From positions 342,287 to 406,286 of the forward strand of contig JAHBUY010000006.1 in the NCBI GenBank assembly GCA_019637795.1: DNA of 64,000 nucleotides, written 5' to 3'. Source of the stretch: a bacterium. GTDB lineage: Bacteria; Desulfobacterota; Binatia; HRBIN30; CADEER01. The notes under the pieces were generated by a model that saw only the letters and a program-made list of their open reading frames with translations, made no database searches and had not been told where the DNA came from. Made by a program: the position numbers and the translations under genes. Numbering within the stretch: position 1 is the first letter of the stretch; every line of letters begins with the position of its first letter. Shown here one piece after another: positions 17,755 to 25,601 of this stretch.

Positions 17755-19497
17755 TCACTTGGTCTCGCCGTTGTCTCCGCGCTTCGCCTGGTCGTCGCGA
17801 TCGAGCCGCAGGTCCGAGCCGAGGATGTCCTCGAACGAGAAGCGGCCGCCCTCGCGCTCGCGCTGCAGGTACGACTCGATCTCCTCGCGCTCCTCGGACT
17901 TGCGCAGCGCCTTGATGCTGAGCGCGATCTTGCGGTCACGCGCGTCCACCGCCGTCACCTCGGCCTCGACCTCCTGGCCGGGCTGGAACAGCCCCTGCGG
18001 CTTGTCGACGCGATCCATGCTGAGCTGCGAGACGTGGATGAGGCCTTCGATGCCCTCCTCCACCTCCATGAACACGCCGAAGTCGGTGACGCTGGTGACC
18101 TTGCCGTGCACCCGCGTGCCGACCGGGTAGCGCGAGCTCATGCTCGACCATGGATCCTCGGCCAACTGCTTGATGCCGAGCGAGATGCGTTCGTTCTCGA
18201 CGTCGATGCCGAGCACCACCGCCTCGACCTCGTCGCCCTTCTGGAACAGCTCCGACGGGTGGCGGACCTTCTTGGTCCAGTGCAGGTCGGAGATGTGCAC
18301 CAGCCCGTCGATGCCCTCCTCGACGCCGATGAACACGCCGAAGTCGGTGAGGTTCTTCACCGGGCCCTTGATGTGGCTGCCGATCGGATGGTTGATGCGC
18401 ACCATCTCCCAGGGGTTCGGCTCCGCCTGCTTGAGCCCCAGGGAAATTCTGCGGTTGCCGGTGTCGACGTCGAGCACCATGACGTCGACTTCCTGGCCCA
18501 CCTCCAGCACCTTCGAGGGATGGGTGACGCGCTTGGTCCACGACATCTCGGAGACGTGCACCAGGCCCTCGATGCCGGGCTCGAGCTCGACGAAGGCGCC
18601 GTAGTCGGCCAGGCTCACCACCTTGCCGTGCACCCGCGCGCCGACCGGATAGCGCTCGGCGACGCTCGCCCACGGGTCGGGCATGATCTGCTTCATGCCC
18701 AGCGACACGCGACCGCGCTCGGGATCGTACTTGAGGACGACGACGCGGGCGCGGTCGCCGACGTTGACCACGTCGGACGGCTTGTTCACCCGGCCCCACG
18801 ACATGTCGGTCACGTGCAGCAGGCCGTCGATGCCGCCGAGGTCCACGAACGCCCCGTAGTCGGTGATGTTCTTGACGATGCCCTCGAGGATGACGCCCTC
18901 CTCGAGCACCTTCAGCGTCTCCTGCTTCAACTGCGCGCGTTCCTTCTCCATCACCGCGCGCCGCGAGACGACGACGTTGCCGCGCGCGCGGTTGAACTTC
19001 AGCACCGCGAAGTGCCCGCGCTGGCCGATGTAGCGATCGAGATTGCGCGACGGCCGCAGGTCGGCGTGCGAGCCGGGCAGGAACGCCGGGACGCCGACGT
19101 CCACCTTCAGACCGCCCTTCACCTTGCCGACGATGACGCCCTCGACGACGCCGTTGTTCTGGAAGGCCTCCTCGATGTCCCGCCACACCTTGGCCTGTTC
19201 GGCCTTGCTGCGGGAGAGCAGGATGCCGCCGTGTTCGCCCTCGTCGGCATCGAAGTAGACGTCGATCTCATCGCCCTCGTGAACCGTCACCTCGCCGTCG
19301 CGGGTGCTGAACTCGCTGATCGGGATCTGTCCTTCGGACTTGTACCCGATGTCCACGGTGACCTGGTCGCGGCCGATGTTCACCACCCGGCCCCGGACCA
19401 CTTCGCCCGGCTTGACGGCGCGCAAGCTCTCTTCGAAGAGCTTGCGAAACTCGTCGCCGCCGCCTTCGGGCGCGGCCACTCTGGGTTGCTGACTCAT
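17755..19497 (-). CDS. rpsA: 30S ribosomal protein S1
   Basis: The ATG at 19497 (product starting MSQQPRVAAPEGGG) is preceded by GAGAGGATT and gives 580 residues, close to the usual length. Six OB-fold S1 domains follow one another from about residue 30 to 530; the last four are near-repeats containing GxHGKV or GPVKNL, TDFGVF, EGIEGLVHVS and NRRISLGLKQ. S1 binds mRNA upstream of the start codon and helps initiation on structured or weak-Shine-Dalgarno messages, which matters here because many genes in this window lack a clear Shine-Dalgarno sequence. The C-terminal tail is charged. It lies between cmk and ihfB and has its own likely promoter overlapping the end of cmk. Confidence 0.96.
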   Translation of the reverse strand: MSQQPRVAAPEGGGDEFRKLFEESLRAVKPGEVVRGRVVNIGRDQVTVDIGYKSEGQIPISEFSTRDGEVTVHEGDEIDVYFDADEGEHGGILLSRSKAEQAKVWRDIEEAFQNNGVVEGVIVGKVKGGLKVDVGVPAFLPGSHADLRPSRNLDRYIGQRGHFAVLKFNRARGNVVVSRRAVMEKERAQLKQETLKVLEEGVILEGIVKNITDYGAFVDLGGIDGLLHVTDMSWGRVNKPSDVVNVGDRARVVVLKYDPERGRVSLGMKQIMPDPWASVAERYPVGARVHGKVVSLADYGAFVELEPGIEGLVHVSEMSWTKRVTHPSKVLEVGQEVDVMVLDVDTGNRRISLGLKQAEPNPWEMVRINHPIGSHIKGPVKNLTDFGVFIGVEEGIDGLVHISDLHWTKKVRHPSELFQKGDEVEAVVLGIDVENERISLGIKQLAEDPWSSMSSRYPVGTRVHGKVTSVTDFGVFMEVEEGIEGLIHVSQLSMDRVDKPQGLFQPGQEVEAEVTAVDARDRKIALSIKALRKSEEREEIESYLQREREGGRFSFEDILGSDLRLDRDDQAKRGDNGETK

Positions 19498-19530
19498 GTG
19501 GGTAATCCTCTCTCGAGACGAGATTCCGGC

Positions 19531-19560
19531 TTCATAGCCCCGAAGGGTGTTACTTTTCAA
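19531..19560 (-). promoter_or_regulatory. Promoter of rpsA inside the operon
   Basis: On the minus strand TTGAAA (19560-19555, overlapping the cmk stop codon) and TATGAA (19536-19531) are 18 bases apart. A leader of roughly 25-30 bases with a GAGAGGAT ribosome binding site follows. The 59-base gap and locally AT-rich sequence, unlike the tight overlaps upstream, support independent transcription of rpsA-ihfB. Confidence 0.55.
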
Positions 19561-20228
19561 GGGTTCCCCTGCGCCGCCACGAGCTTGCGCACGCGCGCCA
19601 CGACCTCGTCGACGCTCTCGCTGGTGGTGTCGACGAGCAGCGCGTCGGCGGCGGGCACCAGCGGCGAGTGCGCCCGGCCGCGGTCGCGCGCGTCGCGCTC
19701 CTCGATCTCGCGCTGGATGTGTCCCAGGTCGGCGGGGTCGCCCCGCGCGGCGAGCTCCGCCCAGCGCCGGCGCGCCCGCTCCGCGGCGCTGGCGACGAGA
19801 AAGATCTTCACCGTGGCGTGCGGCAGGACGACGGTGCCGATGTCGCGCCCCTCCATCACCACCCCGCCGCCCTCCCCCATCCGGCGCTGCAGGGCGACCA
19901 GGCGTTCGCGCACCGCCGGGTGGGTCGAGACCCTGGACGCCCACTGCCCGGCCTCCGCGCTGCGGATGGCGCCGGTCAGATCGCGGCCGTTGGCGAGCAC
20001 GCGCACGCCGTCGGCGCGCTCGGCGAACTCCAGGCGCAGCGCGTCGCACAGCGCCGCCAGCGCCGGCGCATCGTCGAGTTCGACGCCGGCCTCGTCGGCC
20101 AGCACGCCGACCACGCGGTACATGGCGCCGGTGTCGACGTAGCGCAGGCCGAGCGCCTGGGCGAGGCGCCGGCTGACGGTGCTCTTGCCGGCGCCGGCGG
20201 GCCCGTCGATGGCGATCGTCGGCTTCAT
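19557..20228 (-). CDS. cmk: Cytidylate kinase (bacterial type)
   Basis: The 223-residue protein phosphorylates CMP and dCMP with ATP. It has the P-loop GPAGAGKST (residues 8-16), the CMP-binding DTGAMYR, and the GRDIGTVV segment of the bacterial family; the lid region is QREIEERDARDRGRAHSP. Its ATG overlaps the aroA stop as ATGA, so the two are translationally coupled. The neighbours aroA and rpsA are the same as in many Gram-negative genomes. A second, archaeal-style CMP-kinase-like gene lies at 34161-34706; this one has the canonical sequence and is the likely housekeeping enzyme. Confidence 0.95.
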   Translation of the reverse strand: MKPTIAIDGPAGAGKSTVSRRLAQALGLRYVDTGAMYRVVGVLADEAGVELDDAPALAALCDALRLEFAERADGVRVLANGRDLTGAIRSAEAGQWASRVSTHPAVRERLVALQRRMGEGGGVVMEGRDIGTVVLPHATVKIFLVASAAERARRRWAELAARGDPADLGHIQREIEERDARDRGRAHSPLVPAADALLVDTTSESVDEVVARVRKLVAAQGNP

Positions 20229-21508
20229 CGCCGCAGCCCCTCCAGACGGGCGAAGAAGTCGGGAAAGGTCTTGGCGACGCACCCCGGATCGGCGATCGTC
20301 ACCCCCGGCACCTTCAGGCCGACGAGCGCGAAGGCCATGGCGATGCGGTGGTCGTCGTAGGTCGCGATCCGCGCCGCGTGCAGCGGCGACGGCCAGACGC
20401 TGAGGCCGTCGTCGCGCTCCTCGACCCGCGCCCCGAGGCGCGCCAGCTCGCTGGCGACGGCGCGCAGCCGGTCGCTCTCCTGCCAGCGCAGGTGGGCGAC
20501 GTTGCGGATGTGCACCGGCCCGCTGGCGAAGGGCGCGATCGCCGCCAGGGTGGGCGCGGTATCGGAGCAGGCGTTGAGGTCGGCGTCGATGCCGGCGAGC
20601 TGCGCCGGCCCCTCGACGCTGATCGCGTCCGCCTCCCAGCGCACGCGCGCCCCCATGCGCTCGAGCAGGGCGGCGAACGCGACGTCCCCCTGCAGCGAGC
20701 CGCGGTGCAGGCCGACGACCCGCACCCGCCCGCCGGTGAGCGCCGCCGCCGCCCAGAAGTAGTGCGCGCTCGAGGCGTCCGGCTCGACGGCGTAGCGCTG
20801 GGCGCGATAGCGCTGGCCGCTCGCGACCCGATAGACGCGGTCGCCGGCGCGCTCCACCGTCACCCCCCACTGCCCCATCACCGCCACCGTCATGTCGATG
20901 TACGGCTGGGCGATGACCGGGCCGGTGAGCGTGATGACGACGTCGCGCGCCGCGTACGGCGCCACCTGCAGCAACGCCGAGACGAACTGGCTCGAGCGCG
21001 CCGCCGCCAGCTCGGTGGCGCCGCCGGGCAGGCCGTCGGCCTCGACCAGCACCGGCGGCGACCCGGTGCCGGCTTCGCTGCGCAGCCGCGCGCCGAGGCG
21101 CCCCAGGGCGTCGACGAGATCCTGGATCGGCCGCTCGCGCATGCGCGGCGTCCCGTCGATGCGGTATCGGCCGTGGCCGAGGCAGAGCGCCGCGACCAGG
21201 AAGCGCATCGCCGTCCCGGCGTTGCCGACGAACAGCTCGGCGGCGGCGCGGGGCCAGGTGCCGCCGCGGCCCTCGATGGTCAGCCGGGCGGCCGCCTCGT
21301 CGGCCTCGACCGCGATGCCGAGGGCGCGCAGCGCCGCCGCCATGTAGCGGGTGTCGTCGCTGAACAGCACCCCGTCGAGCACCGAGCGGCCGTCGGCCAG
21401 CGCCGCCAACAGGGCGACCCGGTTGCTGATCGACTTCGAGCCCGGCACCCGCACCACCGCGTCGGGCGGCCGCGCCAGGGGCTGCAGCGTGATCGCGTCG
21501 TCGCTCAC
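20225..21508 (-). CDS. aroA: 5-enolpyruvylshikimate-3-phosphate synthase
   Basis: The 427-residue enzyme of the shikimate pathway transfers enolpyruvyl from PEP to shikimate 3-phosphate. Substrate-binding motifs are in order: GSKSISNR near residue 23, GNAGTAMRFL near 92, TPRMRERPI near 122, and the late LRWQESDRL and TYDDHRIAMAF segments. It starts with GTG at 21508, overlapping the tyrA stop as GTGA, and ends overlapping the cmk start as ATGA. Position in a pheA-hisC-tyrA-aroA set fits a phenylalanine/tyrosine supply operon. The PEP-site segment reads GNAGTAMRF, where some families have GNSGTT, so glyphosate sensitivity should not be assumed either way. Confidence 0.95.
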   Translation of the reverse strand: MSDDAITLQPLARPPDAVVRVPGSKSISNRVALLAALADGRSVLDGVLFSDDTRYMAAALRALGIAVEADEAAARLTIEGRGGTWPRAAAELFVGNAGTAMRFLVAALCLGHGRYRIDGTPRMRERPIQDLVDALGRLGARLRSEAGTGSPPVLVEADGLPGGATELAAARSSQFVSALLQVAPYAARDVVITLTGPVIAQPYIDMTVAVMGQWGVTVERAGDRVYRVASGQRYRAQRYAVEPDASSAHYFWAAAALTGGRVRVVGLHRGSLQGDVAFAALLERMGARVRWEADAISVEGPAQLAGIDADLNACSDTAPTLAAIAPFASGPVHIRNVAHLRWQESDRLRAVASELARLGARVEERDDGLSVWPSPLHAARIATYDDHRIAMAFALVGLKVPGVTIADPGCVAKTFPDFFARLEGLRR

Positions 21509-22365
21509 GCCGCGCCGCCGTCAGCGCCGCCGCGCCGCGCCGCGACCGCGGCCTCGAGCAGCGCCTGCAGCGCCCGTTCGTCGCCCGCCGCCACCGCGGC
21601 GCGCAGCCGCGCCACCGCGGCGCTGAAGGCGTCGGTCGCCGCCAGCACCGCCTCGGCGTTGGCGAGCAGGATGTCGCGCCACAGCTCGGCCGGGCTGGCG
21701 GCGACGCGCGTCGCGTCGCGCCAACTGCCGCCGGCGAACGCCGCCATGCCGCCGTCCGCCGCCGCCAGCGCGCCCACCAGCGCGTAGGCGACGACGTGCG
21801 GCAGGTGGCTCACCCAGGCGAGCGCCCGGTCGTGCGCCGCCGGCGTCATCGTCTGCACCCGCGCGCCGACGCCCTCCCAGAGCCCCCGCACCCGCGCCAG
21901 CGCCGCCGCGTCGGTGCGCGGCGACGGCGTCAGGATGCACGGCGCGCCGCGGAACAGCGCCGCGTCGGCGGCGGCGGCGCCGGCGCGCTCGCTGCCGGCG
22001 ATCGGATGCCCGCCGACGAACGGGCGATCGGCCGGCAGCACCGCTTCGCACTGCGCCACCACCTCGCCCTTGACGCTGCCGACGTCGGTGACCAGGGTCC
22101 CGGGCCGCAGGTGCGGCAGCAGGCTCCGCGCCACCGCCGCGGTGCTGCGCACCGGCACCGCCAGCACCACGAGGTCGACCGGCCCGAGGCCGGCGGGGTC
22201 GCGCAGCGTGCGGTCGCAGATGCCGCGCGCCCGCGCCACCGCCAGGTTCGCCTCGCCGCGGCCGATGCCGACTACCTCGCCGATCAGCCCGGCGGCGCGC
22301 GCCGCCAGCGCCAGCGAGCCGCCGATCAGCCCGACGCCGACGATCGCCGCGCGCTCAAACCCCAA
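21505..22365 (-). CDS. tyrA: Prephenate/arogenate dehydrogenase
   Basis: This 286-residue monofunctional NAD(P)-dependent dehydrogenase begins with the Rossmann motif GVGLIGGSLA (about residues 9-18). The substrate region includes HPIAGSERAG, the hallmark of the TyrA family, with the active-site His. There is no chorismate mutase or ACT domain, so feedback control of the pathway probably sits on PheA. The only available start is TTG at 22365, preceded by GAGGAAGGG, and it overlaps the hisC end by 11 bases. Its neighbours (hisC upstream, aroA downstream) fit the tyrosine branch. Whether prephenate or arogenate is preferred cannot be read from the sequence. Confidence 0.93.
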   Translation of the reverse strand: MGFERAAIVGVGLIGGSLALAARAAGLIGEVVGIGRGEANLAVARARGICDRTLRDPAGLGPVDLVVLAVPVRSTAAVARSLLPHLRPGTLVTDVGSVKGEVVAQCEAVLPADRPFVGGHPIAGSERAGAAAADAALFRGAPCILTPSPRTDAAALARVRGLWEGVGARVQTMTPAAHDRALAWVSHLPHVVAYALVGALAAADGGMAAFAGGSWRDATRVAASPAELWRDILLANAEAVLAATDAFSAAVARLRAAVAAGDERALQALLEAAVAARRGGADGGAA

Positions 22366-23467
22366 CGCCCCGCCCTTCCTCGCGCAGGGTGCGCAGCGCC
22401 GCCACCAGCCGCTCGTTCTCGTTGCGCGTGCCGACGGTGACCCGCACGTGCTCCGGGAAGCCGTACACCGGCACCGGGCGCACGATGACGCCGAGGCGCA
22501 GCAACTGGTCGTAGAGCCGCGCCGCGTTGCCGACCCGCACCAGGATGAAGTTCGCCCAGCTCGGGACGCATTCCAGGCCGAGCTCGGCGAACGCCGCGCG
22601 CAGGAACGCCATGCCCTCGCGGTTGACGGCGCGCGTGCGCTCGACGTGCTCGTCGTCGTCGAGCGCCGCCAGGGCCGCCACCTGGGCGAGCGTGTTGACG
22701 TTGAACGGCGCCCGCAGGCGGTTCAGCAGGTCGATGATCGCCGGATGCGCGACGCCGTAGCCGATGCGCAGGCCGGCGAGGCCGTAGATCTTCGAGAAGG
22801 TGCGCAGCACGATCAGCAGGTGGTCGCCGCCGACGTCGGCGAGGCCGTCCGGATAGCGCGGGTCCTCGACGTACTCGAAGTACGCCTCGTCCATGACGAT
22901 CACCACGTCGCGCGGCACCGCCGCCAGGAACTCCTGCCACTGCTCGCGGAAGACGATGGTGCCGGTCGGGTTGTTGGGGTTGGCGAGGAAGATCAGCCGC
23001 GTCGCCGGCGTGATCGCCTCGGCCATCGCCTCGAGGTCGTGGGTGAACTGGCGCAGCGGCACGATGATGCCGCGCCCGCCCTGCGCCTGCACCAGCATGC
23101 GGTAGATGACGAAGGCCTGGTCGGCCATCACCGCTTCCTCGCCGGCGTGCAGGAAGGTGCGGACGACGAGCTCGATGATCTCGTTCGAGCCGTTGCCGAA
23201 GACCAGCGACTCCGGCGACACCCGCAGCGCGCGCGCCAGGGCGCGGCGCAGGTGGTAGCAGTTGCCGTCCGGATAGCGGTGGATGTCGGCGATCGCCGCG
23301 TGCAGCGCCGCCAGGGCCTTCGGCGACGGGCCGAGCGGGTTCTCGTTCGACGCCAGCTTGATCGAGTCGGTGATGCCGTACTCGCGCTCCAACTCGTCGA
23401 TCGGCTTGCCGGGCGGATACGGCTGCAGCGAGTGCAGCCAGGGCCGGACCAGGTTCTTCACGTTCAT
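22355..23467 (-). CDS. hisC: Histidinol-phosphate/aromatic aminotransferase
   Basis: This is a 370-residue fold-type I PLP aminotransferase. Landmarks are the substrate loop LASNENPLGPSP, YPDGNCYHLRRAL, the NPNNPTGT motif, DEAYFEY, and the PLP lysine in RTFSKIYGLAGLRIGY. Sequence alone says HisC-like. The position between pheA and tyrA, with ATGA coupling to pheA and an 11-base overlap with tyrA, suggests it transaminates phenylpyruvate and hydroxyphenylpyruvate or prephenate, as reported for HisC-like enzymes in aromatic operons of other bacteria. No histidine-biosynthesis gene is nearby, which supports the aromatic role, but it may do both. Confidence 0.9.
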   Translation of the reverse strand: MNVKNLVRPWLHSLQPYPPGKPIDELEREYGITDSIKLASNENPLGPSPKALAALHAAIADIHRYPDGNCYHLRRALARALRVSPESLVFGNGSNEIIELVVRTFLHAGEEAVMADQAFVIYRMLVQAQGGRGIIVPLRQFTHDLEAMAEAITPATRLIFLANPNNPTGTIVFREQWQEFLAAVPRDVVIVMDEAYFEYVEDPRYPDGLADVGGDHLLIVLRTFSKIYGLAGLRIGYGVAHPAIIDLLNRLRAPFNVNTLAQVAALAALDDDEHVERTRAVNREGMAFLRAAFAELGLECVPSWANFILVRVGNAARLYDQLLRLGVIVRPVPVYGFPEHVRVTVGTRNENERLVAALRTLREEGRGVGV

Positions 23468-24570
23468 GGTCGCGCCTCGCCCTCCGGCCAGCGCCAGGCG
23501 GGATACGAGCCGAGCACCTTGACGAACAGCGCCCGCTCCTTCAACCCCGCCAGCGCCTTCTGCATGCGCGGCTCGGCGCTGTGGCCGGCCAGGTCGATGA
23601 AGAACACGTACTCCCAGGCGCGGCCCTTGAGCGGTCGCGACTCGATGGTGCTGAGGTTGATGCGCTGCCGGGCGAACGCCTCCAGCACCCGGAACAGCGC
23701 CCCCGACTCGTGCGGCACGGCGAACAGGATCGAGGTCTTGTCGTCGCCGGTCGGCGCGCCGTTGCCGTCGTGGCTGACCACCAGGAAGCGGGTGACGTTG
23801 TTGGGCAGGTCCTGGATGCTGGCGGCGACGATCTTCAGCTTGAGCCGCTCGGCCGCCCGCCGCGAGGCGATCGCCGCCGTGCCCGGGTGCGCCGCCGCCT
23901 GCTCGGCGGCGACCGCGTTGCTCGCCACCTCCGCCACCGGCAGGTTCGGGAAGTGCTGCGCCAGCCAGCCGCGGCACTGGGCGAGCGACTGCGGATGGGA
24001 GACGATGCGCCGCACCCGGCGCGGCTCGGCGCTGCGCGCCAGCAGACAGTGGTCGATGCGCAGCAGCACCTCGGCCTTGATGGTCAGCGGCGAGGCGATG
24101 AAGCGGTCGAGCGTCTGCGCCACCACGCCCTCGGTCGAGTTCTCCACCGGCACCACCCCGTACTCGGCGCGGCCGCGCTCGACCTCGTCGAACACCGCGT
24201 CCACCGAGCCGAACGGCAGCAGGTTCGGCCCGGAGCCGAACTGCTCGCCCGCCGCCTGCTGGCAGTACGTGCCCGCCGGGCCGAGATAGGCGACGCGCAA
24301 CGGCTGCTCGAGGGCGCGGCAGCCCGAGATCACCTCGCGGAAGATGGTGCGCACGTGCGCCGGCCGCAGCGGCCCCTCGTTCAGTCGCGCCAGGCGCTGG
24401 AAGATGCGCTTCTCGCGCTCCGGGACGTACTTGCTGGTGTGGCCGTTGCGCGCCTTGGCATGGCCCACCTGCAGCGCCAGCGCGGCGCGCTCGTTGAGCA
24501 GGCGCAGGAGCTGGTCGTCGACGCGGTCGATCCGCGCTCGCAGCGATTCGAGAGAGGGAGCTCTGGCCAC
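23464..24570 (-). CDS. pheA: Chorismate mutase / prephenate dehydratase (P-protein)
   Basis: The bifunctional 368-residue protein has an AroQ chorismate mutase domain (about residues 5-90: RIDRVDDQLLRLLNERAALA, then EREKRIFQRL), a prephenate dehydratase domain (about 92-275: YLGPAGTYCQQAA, VPVENSTEGVV, and the catalytic TRF in NNVTRFLVV), and a C-terminal ACT domain (about 287-360: TSILFAVPHESGALF, then ESRPLKGRAWEYVFFID). The ESRP motif is the phenylalanine-binding site, so allosteric inhibition by Phe is expected. It starts with GTG at 24570, 46 bases after miaA, and overlaps hisC by ATGA. Confidence 0.95.
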   Translation of the reverse strand: MARAPSLESLRARIDRVDDQLLRLLNERAALALQVGHAKARNGHTSKYVPEREKRIFQRLARLNEGPLRPAHVRTIFREVISGCRALEQPLRVAYLGPAGTYCQQAAGEQFGSGPNLLPFGSVDAVFDEVERGRAEYGVVPVENSTEGVVAQTLDRFIASPLTIKAEVLLRIDHCLLARSAEPRRVRRIVSHPQSLAQCRGWLAQHFPNLPVAEVASNAVAAEQAAAHPGTAAIASRRAAERLKLKIVAASIQDLPNNVTRFLVVSHDGNGAPTGDDKTSILFAVPHESGALFRVLEAFARQRINLSTIESRPLKGRAWEYVFFIDLAGHSAEPRMQKALAGLKERALFVKVLGSYPAWRWPEGEARP

Positions 24571-24616
24571 GACCTGTTGGCTCTAGCAGGGGCGGCAGGG
24601 CATCTCCACCGTCCCG

Positions 24617-25507
24617 TCAGGCCGGCAGCCGCGCCGCCGCCCCGGGCGCCAGCCACTGCACCGTCGGGTCGGCGCGGAACCAGGTCATCTGTCGCTTGGC
24701 GAGCTGCCGCGTCGCCCGCTGCATCGCCGCCAGCGCCGCCGCCAGCGCCGCCTCGCCGCGCAGGTACGCCCCCATCTGCCGATAGCCGATGCTGCGCAGC
24801 GCCGGCAGCTCGGGCGGGTAGCCGCGCGCCCACAGGGCGCGGATCTCCTCCAGCAGGCCGCCCGCCACCATCGCCTCGCAGCGCGCGTCGAGCCGCGCGT
24901 AGAGCGCCGCCCGCGGCACCCGCAGTCCGACCAGCCGCATCGTCAGCCCGCTCGCCGCCGCGCGGGACGCCGCGTGCCACTCGCTGAGCGGACGCCCGCT
25001 CGTCTCGAACACCTCCAGCGCGCGCACCAGGCGCACCCGATCGCGCGCCGCCAGCCGCGCCGCGGTGGCGGGGTCGACCGCCGTCAGCCGCGCGTGCAGC
25101 GCGCCCGGCGTCGCCTCCTCCTCGGCGATCAGGCGCGCCCGCAGCGCCGGGTCCGCCCCCGGACCCGGGAACAGCCCGACGCGCAGCGCCCGCAGGTAGA
25201 GCCCGCTGCCGCCGACCACGAGCACCCGCCGCCCGCGCGACTGGATGTCCGCGATCGCCGCCCGCGCCAGCGCCGCATAGCGCGCCGCATCGAACGCCGC
25301 GTCCGGATCGACGACGTCGAACAGGTGATGCGGCACCCGCGCCCGCTCCGCCGCCGTCGGCTTCGCCGTGCCGATGTCGAGGCCGCGGAACACCTGGCGC
25401 GAATCGCAGTTGACGATCTCGGCATCCCAGCGCCCCGCCAACTCGAGCGACACCGCCGTCTTCCCACTCCCCGTGGGGCCGACCAGCGCGACGATTTCGG
25501 AATCCAT
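24617..25507 (-). CDS. miaA: tRNA dimethylallyltransferase
   Basis: The 296-residue enzyme adds a dimethylallyl group to A37 of tRNAs that read codons beginning with U. The P-loop is GPTGSGKTAVS (about residues 9-19), followed by NCDSRQVFRGLDIGTAKPT, PHHLFDVVDP, VGGSGLYLRAL and IGYRQMGAYL, all family landmarks in the correct order. It follows mutL in the same direction, an arrangement common in Gram-negative bacteria, but here a 78-base palindromic element (25516-25593) separates them. Usual downstream hfq is missing; pheA follows instead. Confidence 0.95.
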   Translation of the reverse strand: MDSEIVALVGPTGSGKTAVSLELAGRWDAEIVNCDSRQVFRGLDIGTAKPTAAERARVPHHLFDVVDPDAAFDAARYAALARAAIADIQSRGRRVLVVGGSGLYLRALRVGLFPGPGADPALRARLIAEEEATPGALHARLTAVDPATAARLAARDRVRLVRALEVFETSGRPLSEWHAASRAAASGLTMRLVGLRVPRAALYARLDARCEAMVAGGLLEEIRALWARGYPPELPALRSIGYRQMGAYLRGEAALAAALAAMQRATRQLAKRQMTWFRADPTVQWLAPGAAARLPA

Positions 25508-25515
25508 AGACGTCC

Positions 25516-25593
25516 TTCACCGCAGAGACGCAGGGGCGCGGAGGCTTCGGACTGGAAGCGGTTGCCTCCGTGTCTCGGCGCCTCTGCGGTGAA
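25516..25593. repeat. Palindromic element, family B copy 1
   Basis: Imperfect inverted repeat: left arm CTTCACCGCAGAGACGCAGG..., right arm ending GCCTCTGCGGTGAAAG. It starts about 8 bases after the mutL stop (minus strand) and ends 8 bases before the miaA ATG. Related to the copy at 43274-43356. No run of T follows the stem, so it is not a classical intrinsic terminator. Confidence 0.7.
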
Positions 25594-25601
25594 AGCCTTC
25601 C

